Made by a program: the position numbers and the translations under genes
Shown here: positions 45,473-54,779 of the stretch, piece after piece
How the letters are laid out: each line of letters starts with the position of its first letter
Numbering within the stretch: the first letter of the stretch is position 1
NCBI RefSeq assembly: GCF_004361855.1
Contig: NZ_SNWQ01000021.1
Location: 62,001-126,000, forward strand
DNA from: Kribbella caucasensis
GTDB lineage: Bacteria; Actinomycetota; Actinomycetes; Propionibacteriales; Kribbellaceae
Direction of reading: 5' to 3'
Length of the DNA: 64,000 nucleotides
The notes under the pieces: model-generated
What the model saw: only the letters and a program-made list of their open reading frames with translations
Told to the model about the DNA's origin: nothing
Database searches by the model: none

Positions 45473-46142
45473 GGGGTGGATGCAGGGTGGTCGCGGTGCC
45501 GCGCTGGAAGAGCTGCGCGGGGCGGCCGCCGTCCCGGGTGGTGGTGGCACCGGTCGGGGTGACGAAGCCTTCGGTCTTGGTGACCTTGCGGTGGAAGTTG
45601 CGCGGATCCAGGGCCTGCCCCCAGACCGCTTCGTAGACACCACGGAGTTCGGAGATGGTGAACTCGTCGGCGCAGAAGGCGGTCGCGAGCGGGGAGTACT
45701 CGAGCTTGGCACGGGCGCGCTCGACGGCGTCGGTCAGGATCCGGTGATGGTCGAACGCGAGCCGCTTCGGATCCCCCAGCACGTCGGCCACCCCTACCCA
45801 GGACGCCGACGCCGCGTCCGACCCGGCGACCGGGGTGGGCAGATCCGGGACCAAGGCCAAATAGGCCACGCTGACCACCCGGCCGCGTGGGTCGCGCCCC
45901 GGTTGGCCGTACGTCGCGACCTGCTCGAGGTGGATCCGGTCCGACCCTAGTCCCGTCTCCTCCGCCAACTCGCGGCGCGCGGCGGTCTCCAGATCCTCCG
46001 CCGGCCGGACGAATCCGCCCGGCAACGCCCAGCGGCCCTTGTACGGCGCGATCCCGCGGCGGATCAGCAAGACCTGCAGCGACCCGTCCCGGACGGTCAG
46101 GATGATCAGGTCGGCAGCCACGCCCATCGGCTCGAAGTCCAT
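45459..46142 (-). CDS. NrtR-type regulator (NUDIX domain plus winged helix)
   Basis: 227 residues. The N-terminal NUDIX domain (ALPGGFVRP...AARRELAEETGLGSD) is followed by the NrtR-type winged helix (about residues 150-225, ADEFTISELRGVYEAVWG...DPRNFHRKVTKTEGF). NrtR proteins sense ADP-ribose or related NAD products and repress NAD genes. Two 6-3-6 palindromes lie in the intergenic region toward the divergent SPFH/NAD-kinase-like operon, consistent with local control. ATG 46142. Confidence 0.88.
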   Translation of the reverse strand: MDFEPMGVAADLIILTVRDGSLQVLLIRRGIAPYKGRWALPGGFVRPAEDLETAARRELAEETGLGSDRIHLEQVATYGQPGRDPRGRVVSVAYLALVPDLPTPVAGSDAASASWVGVADVLGDPKRLAFDHHRILTDAVERARAKLEYSPLATAFCADEFTISELRGVYEAVWGQALDPRNFHRKVTKTEGFVTPTGATTTRDGGRPAQLFQRGTATTLHPPLTRA

Positions 46143-46157
46143 GACGGACCACTCTAA

Positions 46158-46172
46158 TCGTCACCTTGACGA
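46158..46172. promoter_or_regulatory. NrtR-type operator, copy 1
   Basis: TCGTCA-CCT-TGACGA, a perfect palindrome 15 bases upstream of the NrtR-like start. Confidence 0.7.
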
Positions 46173-46191
46173 AAAGCGATCACCGGCCTTA

Positions 46192-46206
46192 TCGTCATAC
46201 TGACGA
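46192..46206. promoter_or_regulatory. NrtR-type operator, copy 2
   Basis: TCGTCA-TAC-TGACGA, with the same arms as copy 1 and a centre-to-centre distance of 34 bases (about three helical turns). It lies 16 bases upstream of the SPFH gene, next to its ribosome-binding site AAGGAGAG. Confidence 0.7.
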
Positions 46207-46222
46207 CAAGGAGAGATGAGAG

Positions 46223-47221
46223 ATGGCAGACATCACCCGGTTCCGCTTCATCAGTCACCTACGGGCCAACCCGACCACCCACGTCCGGCACCTGCGCAAC
46301 GGCAAGCTCAGCCACGACGGGGCCGGCCAGGCGTTCTGGTTCCGGGCGCTGAACTCCTCGCTGAGCGAGGTGCCGATCGACGACCGCGAGCAGCCGCTGC
46401 TGTTCCACGGCCGGACGATCGACTTCCAGGACGTCACCGTGCAGGCGACCGTGACGTACCGGGTGATCGACCCGGCGCTCGCGTCGACCCGGCTCGACTT
46501 CGGGATCGACCCGGACACGGGCGTGTGGCGGTCCACGCCGCTCGAGCAGCTCGGCGGCCTGATGACCGAGCTGGCCCAGCAGACCGCGCTGGACGTACTG
46601 GCCCGGATGAACCTGACGGAGGCGTTGTCCGAGGGCATGGCGTCGCTGCGGCAGACGATGAGCACTGGGCTCCGCGAGGACCAACGGCTCACCGGACTCG
46701 GGATCGGCGTGGAAGACGTCCGCGTGGTCGCCGTACGTGCCGAGCGTGAAGTGGAGAAGGCGTTGCAGACGCCGACGCGGGAGATGGTGCAGCAGGCGGC
46801 CGACAAGGCGACGTACGAGCGGCGCGCGATGGCGGTCGAGCGGGAGCGGTCGATCGCGGAGAACGAGCTGCAGAACCAGATCGAGCTGGCTCGACGCGAG
46901 GAGCAGCTGGTCACCCAGCGCGGGCAGAACGAGCGGCAGCGCGCCACCGAGGCGGCCGCGGCCGGGCGGATCGAGACCGAGGCCGCGGCGAGCCGGAAGC
47001 GGGCGCTGAGCGAGGCCGAGGCGGACGCCAAGCGGGTGATCGGTGCTGCCGAGGCGGCGGCCGAGAAGGCGCTGCTGGAGGCGTACGCCGAGCTCGACCA
47101 GGCGAAGATCCTGGCGATGGCGATCAAGCAGGGCGCGCTGCCGGAGATCGGCACACTGAACCTGACCCCGGACCTGATCACGCCGCTGCTGACCAGGCTG
47201 ACGTCCGGGAACCAGGCATGA
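46223..47221 (+). CDS. SPFH/Band 7-domain protein
   Basis: 332 residues. SPFH domain at about residues 15-175 (HVRHLRNGKLSHDGAGQAFWF...VTVQATVTYRVIDP), then a long charged coiled coil (about 175-290, AEREVEKALQTPTREMVQQAA...) and a short C-terminal tail. No membrane helix is evident, so it may be a peripheral or soluble oligomer. SPFH proteins scaffold membrane microdomains or ring assemblies. It is coupled to the NAD-kinase-like gene by ATGA and lies behind NrtR-type operators. Confidence 0.9.
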   Translation: MADITRFRFISHLRANPTTHVRHLRNGKLSHDGAGQAFWFRALNSSLSEVPIDDREQPLLFHGRTIDFQDVTVQATVTYRVIDPALASTRLDFGIDPDTGVWRSTPLEQLGGLMTELAQQTALDVLARMNLTEALSEGMASLRQTMSTGLREDQRLTGLGIGVEDVRVVAVRAEREVEKALQTPTREMVQQAADKATYERRAMAVERERSIAENELQNQIELARREEQLVTQRGQNERQRATEAAAAGRIETEAAASRKRALSEAEADAKRVIGAAEAAAEKALLEAYAELDQAKILAMAIKQGALPEIGTLNLTPDLITPLLTRLTSGNQA

Positions 47222-48093
47222 GCCTGCCACCTCGGGCAGTGCTGGTACACCGGGCGACCGAGCTCACCGAGCTGGTCGCCCGGCACGGCACCCGTCAGCA
47301 GGCCGGCTTCTTCCTGACCAGCCGGGGCCGGGATCTGGCCGAGCTGGACGCCAGACATCAGGCCCAGCAGGAGGCGCTGGCCACGGTGTCGGCGGCGATC
47401 CCGCTGGACTGGCGGCGCGCTGTTGCCGAGCGCAACGATCTGGACCGGTTCGTGTTCGGGCCGGAGGATGTGGTGATCGCGGTCGGTCAGGACGGTCTGG
47501 TCGCGAACGTGGCGAAGTACCTCGACGGGCAATCGGTGATCGGGGTGAATCCGGAACCGGCGCGGAACCCTGGGGTGCTGGTGCCGCACCCGCCGGCGGC
47601 GGTGGCCGGGCTGCTGGGGTCGACAGTCGTGGAGGAACGAACGATGGTTGCCGCGAGCACCGATGACGGGCAGCGGCTGCTCGCCCTCAACGAGGTGTAC
47701 GTCGGCCACCAGACACACCAGTCGGCCCGCTATCGGCTTCGCTCGCCCGACGCGCTGGAAGAGCGCCAGTCGTCGTCCGGCCTACTGGTGGGCACGGGGA
47801 CCGGTTCGACCGGCTGGTGTCGCTCGGCCTGGCAGGAGCGGCACAGTCCGCTCATGTTGCCGACAGCATCCGAGTCAACACTCTGCTGGTTCGTTCGCGA
47901 AGCCTGGCCGTCGCCCGCGACCGGCACCGACTGCACGGAGGGTCTGCTGATGGCGGACCAGCACCTCACCGTCACGGCCGAGTCCGACCTGGTGGTCTTC
48001 GGCGATGGCGTCGAGTCCGACACCCTCGTCCTCAGCTGGGGCCAACGTCTCGACATCACAGTCGCCGACATCCGTCTCCACCTGGTCAGGTGA
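47218..48093 (+). CDS. NAD kinase-like protein
   Basis: 291 residues. Family features are VVIAVGQDGLVANVAKYLDG in place of the GGDG-containing loop, NEVYVGHQTHQSARY (NE motif) and LLVGTGTGSTGWCRS (the substrate-binding GTGSTA-like loop). The first glycines of GGDG are VGQDG, so phosphoryl transfer from ATP may be altered. The ATG overlaps the SPFH stop. With NrtR next door it points to NAD(H)/NADP-related chemistry on or with an SPFH scaffold. Confidence 0.8.
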   Translation: MSLPPRAVLVHRATELTELVARHGTRQQAGFFLTSRGRDLAELDARHQAQQEALATVSAAIPLDWRRAVAERNDLDRFVFGPEDVVIAVGQDGLVANVAKYLDGQSVIGVNPEPARNPGVLVPHPPAAVAGLLGSTVVEERTMVAASTDDGQRLLALNEVYVGHQTHQSARYRLRSPDALEERQSSSGLLVGTGTGSTGWCRSAWQERHSPLMLPTASESTLCWFVREAWPSPATGTDCTEGLLMADQHLTVTAESDLVVFGDGVESDTLVLSWGQRLDITVADIRLHLVR

Positions 48094-48141
48094 CCACCTC
48101 AAGTTCTTCTGGGCACCGGCCGGGCGGGTCACAATCGAACG

Positions 48142-49698
48142 GTGGGCACCAATCTGCGTCTTGCCGACCTGCTGGCGGGACTGTCTCTCGCGGCTGACCT
48201 GGGCTACGGGCTGGCGCCGGGCCACGCGATGCGCTCGTGCCTTGTCGGAGTGGCCCTCGCACGAAAGATCGGCCTGTCTGAGCACGAGACCGGCGAAACC
48301 TTCTACACCTCGCTGTTGTCCCACGTTGGATGTGCAGCGTTCTCCCATGAGATGTCCGCCGCGTTCGGCGACGAACTGAGAGCGAACCAGGCAGGCGCGA
48401 GGACGAACTTCGCGGATCCGAAGGACATCTTCTGGTCGCTGATCCCGGAGTCCACGCGCGGGATGCCGCTCCTGGCGCGGGCAAGAACCGCGGCCTTCAT
48501 CCTGACCCGGGGCCGCGCGCTGGGACGGCACTACGACTCGGCTGTGTGTGAGATCGCGCGGGAAACCGCACGCCGGATCGATCTGGCCGACGGAGTGCAG
48601 AGTGCCCTTTTCCAGGTGAAGGAGGCGTGGAACGGGAGCGGTTTCCCCCAGCGGCTCGAGGGGGACGAGATTCGCGTGCCCGCCCGCGTTGCGCGGGTGG
48701 CGTCCGAAGCGACCCTCTTCTACGACATCGGAGGTGTCGAGCTCGCCGTACAGGCGGTGTCACGCCGCAGCGGTTCGCTCCTCGATCCCGCGATCGTCGC
48801 GGACTTCGTGGCGAACGCGGATGCGCTGCTGAGGGACGCCGACGCCGGGGATCCGCGGGCAGGAGTACTGACGGCGGAACCGGAACCCGTCGTGAAGAAG
48901 CCGGCTGGCGATCTGCCGCTGGTCGCTGCCGCCTTCGGCGATCTGGTGGATCTGAAGACCCCGTTCACCCATGGACATTCGAAGGAGGTCGCCAGGCTGG
49001 CCAAGGGCGCGGCAGAGCGCCTTGGGTTCGACGCCGAAGCGACCCAGCGCCTGCACGTCGCCGCCTTGCTGCACGACCTCGGCAAGGTCGGGATCTCCGA
49101 CCTGCTCTGGGAGAGACCGGGGCCGCTCACCGGTCCGGAGTGGGAGCAGATCCGCCTGCACGCGTACCACACCGAACGGATCCTGGCGACGTCGCGAACT
49201 CTCGAGCCACTGGCTCGCATCGCCGGGATGCATCATGAGCGGCTCGACGGTTCCGGCTACCACCGGGGGTGCCGGACTCCGGAGATCTCGATCTCCGCGC
49301 GCGTGCTGGCGGCTGCGGATGTCTACCAGGCGATGACCCAGCAGCGTCCTCACCGTGATGCCCTGGATCCTGAACATGCCGCCGAGGAGCTTCGGGCGGC
49401 CGCCGACAGGCGCAGGCTCGATCACGAGGCGGTCGCGGCGGTTCTCGAGGCTGCCGGGCAACGGGTCCATCGTCGGCGGGCAGCCGGGCCGGCCGGACTG
49501 ACCGATCGGGAGGTCGAGGTCCTTCGGCTGGTCGCGAGGGCGTGCTCGAACCGGGAGATCGCCGAGCAGTTGCACATCTCGCCACGAACAGCCGAACACC
49601 ATGTGCAGAACACCTACGCCAAGATCGGCGTGACGAGCCGCTCAGCGGCGGCACTCTTCGCCTTGGAGCACGACCTGCTGCCCGCCTTGGAGTCTTGA
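48142..49698 (+). CDS. HD-GYP protein fused to a LuxR-type HTH
   Basis: 518 residues. An N-terminal degenerate HD-like region (residues 1-240) precedes a canonical HD-GYP phosphodiesterase domain (about 255-430: HGHSKEVARLAKG, LLHDLGKVGI, HHERLDGSGYH, where the final Pro of GYP is His) and a LuxR/GerE helix-turn-helix (about 450-512, LTDREVEVLRLVARACSNREIAEQLHISPRTAEHHV-type). The combination suggests a regulator that hydrolyses or senses a cyclic nucleotide and binds DNA. GTG start 48142; 48-base gap after the NAD-kinase-like gene. Confidence 0.88.
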   Translation: MGTNLRLADLLAGLSLAADLGYGLAPGHAMRSCLVGVALARKIGLSEHETGETFYTSLLSHVGCAAFSHEMSAAFGDELRANQAGARTNFADPKDIFWSLIPESTRGMPLLARARTAAFILTRGRALGRHYDSAVCEIARETARRIDLADGVQSALFQVKEAWNGSGFPQRLEGDEIRVPARVARVASEATLFYDIGGVELAVQAVSRRSGSLLDPAIVADFVANADALLRDADAGDPRAGVLTAEPEPVVKKPAGDLPLVAAAFGDLVDLKTPFTHGHSKEVARLAKGAAERLGFDAEATQRLHVAALLHDLGKVGISDLLWERPGPLTGPEWEQIRLHAYHTERILATSRTLEPLARIAGMHHERLDGSGYHRGCRTPEISISARVLAAADVYQAMTQQRPHRDALDPEHAAEELRAAADRRRLDHEAVAAVLEAAGQRVHRRRAAGPAGLTDREVEVLRLVARACSNREIAEQLHISPRTAEHHVQNTYAKIGVTSRSAAALFALEHDLLPALES

Positions 49699-49831
49699 AC
49701 CACGCCGCGGATCGCCAACATCCCGAGAATGGGTAGGTCCTACCGATGCCGCACGCACACCGGTCATCAACTATGAGGACGTGAGTACCGCGGGGTCCAG
49801 GATCACCCGCCCGACAGACCGGAGGCTTGTC

Positions 49832-50308
49832 ATGAGCAACAACGTGCATATCAGCGTCCATGAGCGCCAGACGTCCACCTTCCTCGGCATGGACAACCAC
49901 ATCCTGCTGCGGAACGAACACACCGATGGTGCCGCCGGGGTCCTCGAAGTCTCCGTCCAGCCTGGCGCCGGCGCTCCGCGGCATACCAACACCCGTGAGG
50001 CGTTGATGTGGTACGGGATCGAAGGCACGATCGTCCTCGAGACCGAAGACGGCCGCTCGGCGCTGGCTCCCGGGGAGGCGATGTTCTTGCCCAAGGGACG
50101 CACGCATGCCTTCGCGAACCTGTCGGACCGCCCCGCTCGGGCTCTGCTCGTCTGTCTCCCCGGCGGATTGGAGGAGTTCTTCCTCGAGCTCTCCGGCAGG
50201 CTGCCGACCGACGTCCCCGCCGGGCCTCCTGCCCCCGAGGCGGTCGCAACCCTTGCCACCACGGCGGCGCGGTACGGCGTGATCGTTCACTCGCCCGCCG
50301 CGGTGTAG
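49832..50308 (+). CDS. Cupin-domain protein
   Basis: 158 residues. A single cupin barrel with the motifs PGAGAPRHTNTREALMWYGIEG and PGEAMFLPKGRTHAFANLS; the metal ligands are His (PRH, HAF) and Glu. No catalytic class can be assigned (the family includes dioxygenases, isomerases and binding proteins). Start ATG 49832 follows GGAGG. It lies 133 bases after the HD-GYP gene. Confidence 0.85.
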   Translation: MSNNVHISVHERQTSTFLGMDNHILLRNEHTDGAAGVLEVSVQPGAGAPRHTNTREALMWYGIEGTIVLETEDGRSALAPGEAMFLPKGRTHAFANLSDRPARALLVCLPGGLEEFFLELSGRLPTDVPAGPPAPEAVATLATTAARYGVIVHSPAAV

Positions 50309-50336
50309 CCGGGAGCGCCACGCTGTCCAGCAGGGG

Positions 50337-51359
50337 TCAGGCGACCTCGGTGCAGGTGATTGTCGCGTGCCACGCGGAGAACAGCCTGCGGGCTGAGCCA
50401 CCGATCGGGCCGACCGCCGCGAACACGTCGCCGCGGCTGGCCGGTCGCGCGGCTTCCACAGCATCGGCAGCCTGCTCTGGGCTGTCGATCGTCGACGAGC
50501 AGACGTCGAGGATGTAGTCCGGCACCTCCAGCTTCGGGTCCACACAACCGACCAGCGGTACGCCGACCGCGGCCACGATCGGGAACACCGTGCCCGGGAT
50601 GCCGACCGCGCACTCCGCCGTCGCCGATGCCTGGACCGACGGGACCAGGCTGATCTCGTACCGCTCCCAAAGGGTCCGGTCCTCGCGCGGATGCAGGCCG
50701 ACCACGATGTGTTTGCCCGCGGCCTCTAACTTCGCTGCGGCATCGAGCAGCAACTCGGTCCCCGGCGCGGCCCCACCGGTCGGGTCGGGCCGGGTCACGC
50801 TCGTCAGCACGAGCACCCGATCCGCCTGCGGCTGATAGGCGGGCAGGTTGTCGGTCTGCGGCGAGCCGAGCATCCGGACCCGGCGCTTCCAGCCCAGGTA
50901 CGCCGCGAACACGTCCGACTCGGCAGGCGACGCGGCCGTGACGAGCTCCAGCCGAGACCGGAACTCCTTCGCCCGCGGCGCCTCCACCGGTTTCTGGTAA
51001 GCCAGCGAACTCGCCACCAACGGCATCCGGTTGAGCGCCGCGGCCACATCGGCCGGCCAGTCCGCGGCACCGTTGACGACCAGCAGATCGGCCGGCGGAA
51101 CGTCGTCCAGCGTGGCCACGGTGACCGGATCGGTCGGCGTGATCCGCGACCGGTCCGGCACCACCTGGACAAGTTCCCAGCCCCGGCGCGCGGCCTCGGC
51201 CAGCAGCGGCGCCGCGTGGTACGTCCCCCACGGCTCGTTCGTTGCCAACAGCACCCGAGTCCGGCGCCTAGTCACCGCGAAGGACTGGCCCGGATTGAGC
51301 GCGGCCAGACCGATACCGACTCCACCAGCCCCCAGCAGGGCGCGTCGCGTCATAGTCAT
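50337..51359 (-). CDS. Tat-exported protein of unknown function
   Basis: 340 residues. MTMTRRALLGAGGVGIGLAA is a twin-arginine signal. The mature part looks like two Rossmann-like halves: TRVLLATNEPWGTYHAAPLLAEA at the start and a second half with VVGLHPREDRTLW, SLVPSVQASATAECAVGIPG and VGVPLVGCVDP, reminiscent of GT-B-type glycosyltransferases or epimerases (weak). Cys pairs near the C-terminus (VCSST, ITCTEV) suit an exported protein. It converges on the cupin gene with a 28-base gap. Confidence 0.65.
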   Translation of the reverse strand: MTMTRRALLGAGGVGIGLAALNPGQSFAVTRRRTRVLLATNEPWGTYHAAPLLAEAARRGWELVQVVPDRSRITPTDPVTVATLDDVPPADLLVVNGAADWPADVAAALNRMPLVASSLAYQKPVEAPRAKEFRSRLELVTAASPAESDVFAAYLGWKRRVRMLGSPQTDNLPAYQPQADRVLVLTSVTRPDPTGGAAPGTELLLDAAAKLEAAGKHIVVGLHPREDRTLWERYEISLVPSVQASATAECAVGIPGTVFPIVAAVGVPLVGCVDPKLEVPDYILDVCSSTIDSPEQAADAVEAARPASRGDVFAAVGPIGGSARRLFSAWHATITCTEVA

Positions 51360-51411
51360 GCGCCCGACGCTAGGGGCCACCGGGTTCGCCCGAGTGAACA
51401 GGCCTTGAAGA

Positions 51412-52155
51412 CTAGATCTCTTTGGCCGGCTGGATGACGACCCGGGACAGGTTGACATTGCGAGGCCGGCTGACGACGTACGCGACCAGGTCGGCCACCT
51501 CGTCGGCCTGGATCGCGGGCAGGCTGGTCCGGATCTCGTCGACCATCGCCTGCAGGTCGGCCGGGAACTCGTCGGCCAGTTCGGTGCCGCCGGTCATCCC
51601 GGGTTCGAGGTTGGTGACCCGGATCCCGTCACCGGCCACCTCAATCCGCAGCGCACGGGACAGGTAGGTGAGCGCCGCCTTCGACGCGCCGTACGTGGCC
51701 ATGCCCGCCATGAACCGCTCGCCGGCGATCGACGAGACATTGACGAGGTCTGTGGTCTTGGTCGCCGCGCTTCGCTTTAGCGTGGGCAGGAAGATCCGGG
51801 TGACGTTGATCATGCCGTTGACGTTGACGTCGATCAGTCGCCGCCACTGCTCGGCCGGCAACGCCTCGAAGGGGACCACCTTCATCAGGCCGGCGTTGTT
51901 CACCAGCAGATCGATGTCGCCGAGGCGCTCCTGGACCTGGGCCGCGGCAGCAGCCACCGACTCCTCATCCACTACATCAGCCGGTACTGCGATGGCGGTG
52001 CCGCCGCTTTCGACGATGCGGGCGGCGAGTTTCTCCAGGCGGTCGGCGCGCCGGGCCAGCAGGGCGACGGCGGCTCCCTCGTGGGCAAGACGGGTGGCGA
52101 TGGCGGCGCCGATTCCGCTGGCGGCGCCGGTGATCAGGGCTACTCGGTTGGTCAT
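51412..52155 (-). CDS. Short-chain dehydrogenase/reductase
   Basis: 247 residues. Classical SDR: TGAASGIG cofactor loop, NNAG, catalytic Ser in VNVSSIAG and YGASK. The Arg-rich loop after the second strand (ARRADR) favours NADP(H). Substrate unknown. It is divergent from an XRE/MmyB-type regulator 103 bases away, a pairing common in actinomycetes where the regulator controls the SDR gene. Confidence 0.92.
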   Translation of the reverse strand: MTNRVALITGAASGIGAAIATRLAHEGAAVALLARRADRLEKLAARIVESGGTAIAVPADVVDEESVAAAAAQVQERLGDIDLLVNNAGLMKVVPFEALPAEQWRRLIDVNVNGMINVTRIFLPTLKRSAATKTTDLVNVSSIAGERFMAGMATYGASKAALTYLSRALRIEVAGDGIRVTNLEPGMTGGTELADEFPADLQAMVDEIRTSLPAIQADEVADLVAYVVSRPRNVNLSRVVIQPAKEI

Positions 52156-52258
52156 GCCTCCACCGTCCGGTGCGTGCTCCGGGCGGACCAGATCCCGGTC
52201 GACCGTGGGTCTGGCAGTACCACCCAGGCCGTTGTGGTGGTCGGGGATACTGGGCGAC

Positions 52259-53083
52259 GTGAGTGTGCGCCCCCAGCTCGGCGAGTTCCTGCAGACCAGG
52301 CGTGCTCGGGTGCGCCCGGACGAGGTCGGCCTGGCCACGGGACACGACCGCCGGGTCAGTGGCCTCCGGCGCGAAGAGGTCGCGCTGTTGGCGAACGTCA
52401 GCGTCGACTACTACGTGCGCTTGGAGCAGGGGCGAGCCAGGCACCCGTCCCCCGCAGTACTGGGCGCTGTTGCCGACGCGCTGCGGCTGACTCCGGCGGA
52501 GCGGGAGCACCTCTTGTCGCTGGCTGATCCGCCGGCGCGCGCTAGGCCTGCGCCTGCCGTGGTGCGGCCGGCGCTGGACACGTTGATCCAGTCGATGCGG
52601 GACATCCCTGCCGTCGTACTGGACCGGCTGACGAACGTGCTGGCGTGGAACTCCGCGGCCGCTGCCCTGATCACCGACTTCACCGCACTGGACGCCGACG
52701 AGCGGAACGTCACCAGGTTGTACTTCCTCGACCCGGCGGCGCCGGCGTTCTACGAGGACTGGACAACGGTGGCCAAGGACGCCGTCGCTCAACTGCGCCG
52801 CGCCTCGGCCGAGTACGCCGACGACCCGGAGCTGGCCGAGCTTGTCGAGGAGCTGACGACCCGGAGTCCTCTGTTCGCCCAGTGGTGGCGGGGCCAGGAC
52901 GTTCGGACGCGGTCGCACTGCCCGAAGGTGTTCAACCACCCGGCGATGGGTCACGTCACCTTCACGCTCGAGTCGCTCGACCTGCCCGGCGACGACGGCC
53001 AGTACGTCCTCACGTTCACGCCTGCGGACCCGGCGACCGAGCTCGCGCTGCACGCCCTGCTCTCCACTCACACCCCGGCCTGA
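52259..53083 (+). CDS. XRE-family regulator with MmyB-like ligand domain
   Basis: 274 residues. The HTH reads SGLRREEVALLANVSVDYYVRLEQGR, highly typical, followed by a PAS-like MmyB ligand-binding domain (about residues 100-265, ...AVVLDRLTNVLAWNSAAAALI...). It probably represses or activates the divergent SDR gene. GTG start 52259. Confidence 0.9.
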   Translation: MSVRPQLGEFLQTRRARVRPDEVGLATGHDRRVSGLRREEVALLANVSVDYYVRLEQGRARHPSPAVLGAVADALRLTPAEREHLLSLADPPARARPAPAVVRPALDTLIQSMRDIPAVVLDRLTNVLAWNSAAAALITDFTALDADERNVTRLYFLDPAAPAFYEDWTTVAKDAVAQLRRASAEYADDPELAELVEELTTRSPLFAQWWRGQDVRTRSHCPKVFNHPAMGHVTFTLESLDLPGDDGQYVLTFTPADPATELALHALLSTHTPA

Positions 53084-53091
53084 CAGGCCAA

Positions 53092-53120
53092 GGCCCCGAG
53101 TCCAGCGCGGACTCGGGGCC
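53092..53120. terminator. Bidirectional terminator between XRE and trypsin genes
   Basis: GGCCCCGAGTCC / GGACTCGGGGCC is a perfect 12-base stem with a 5-base loop, 8 bases after the XRE stop and 41 bases from the convergent trypsin stop. Confidence 0.8.
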
Positions 53121-53161
53121 AAGGTTTCGGTCGCGATGGGGACGCTGACCTGGGAGTTGGG

Positions 53162-54460
<1,299 letters not shown>

Positions 54461-54532
54461 CTAGGGCACCGATGCGCCGGGATCGAGACCCAACCGAAAC
54501 GGGCGCCGCTGACGGGTCGGCCAACTCGGGCC

Positions 54533-54597
54533 AGAATTGGAACAGCAGCCCGGCGGCGCTCAGGTGGTCCGTCGCCGGGCTGCTGGACCTCAATTCT
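54533..54597. repeat. Orphan large hairpin between divergent genes
   Basis: CAGCAGCCCGGCG (54543-54555) pairs with CGCCGGGCTGCTG (54573-54585), and outer AGAATTG/CAATTCT (54533-54539, 54591-54597) extends it across a small internal loop. No gene ends here, so it is not an ordinary terminator. The surrounding 394-base gap (54386-54779) holds no other gene that I can see. Confidence 0.7.
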
Positions 54598-54691
54598 CGC
54601 TCACGACTGCGCGGAAATGGTGGCCAGATGGTGACACGGCACAAGAATGCTGACGAAACAACAAATGTCGCACGGCGCAGCCGCCGGATTA

Positions 54692-54707
54692 CGGACCGTA
54701 CGGTCCG
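54692..54707. promoter_or_regulatory. 16-base perfect palindrome upstream of the TrmB/LuxR-type gene
   Basis: CGGACCGTACGGTCCG is fully self-complementary and lies 72 bases before the regulator start. A self-binding site for that regulator is the simplest reading. Confidence 0.45.
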
Positions 54708-54779
54708 GTCTTGGCGGTTCGCCTTACCCTGTAGTAGCGGTAGCCGCAGGTGACCGCAGTGGGGAGGGAGGGGAAGGCC

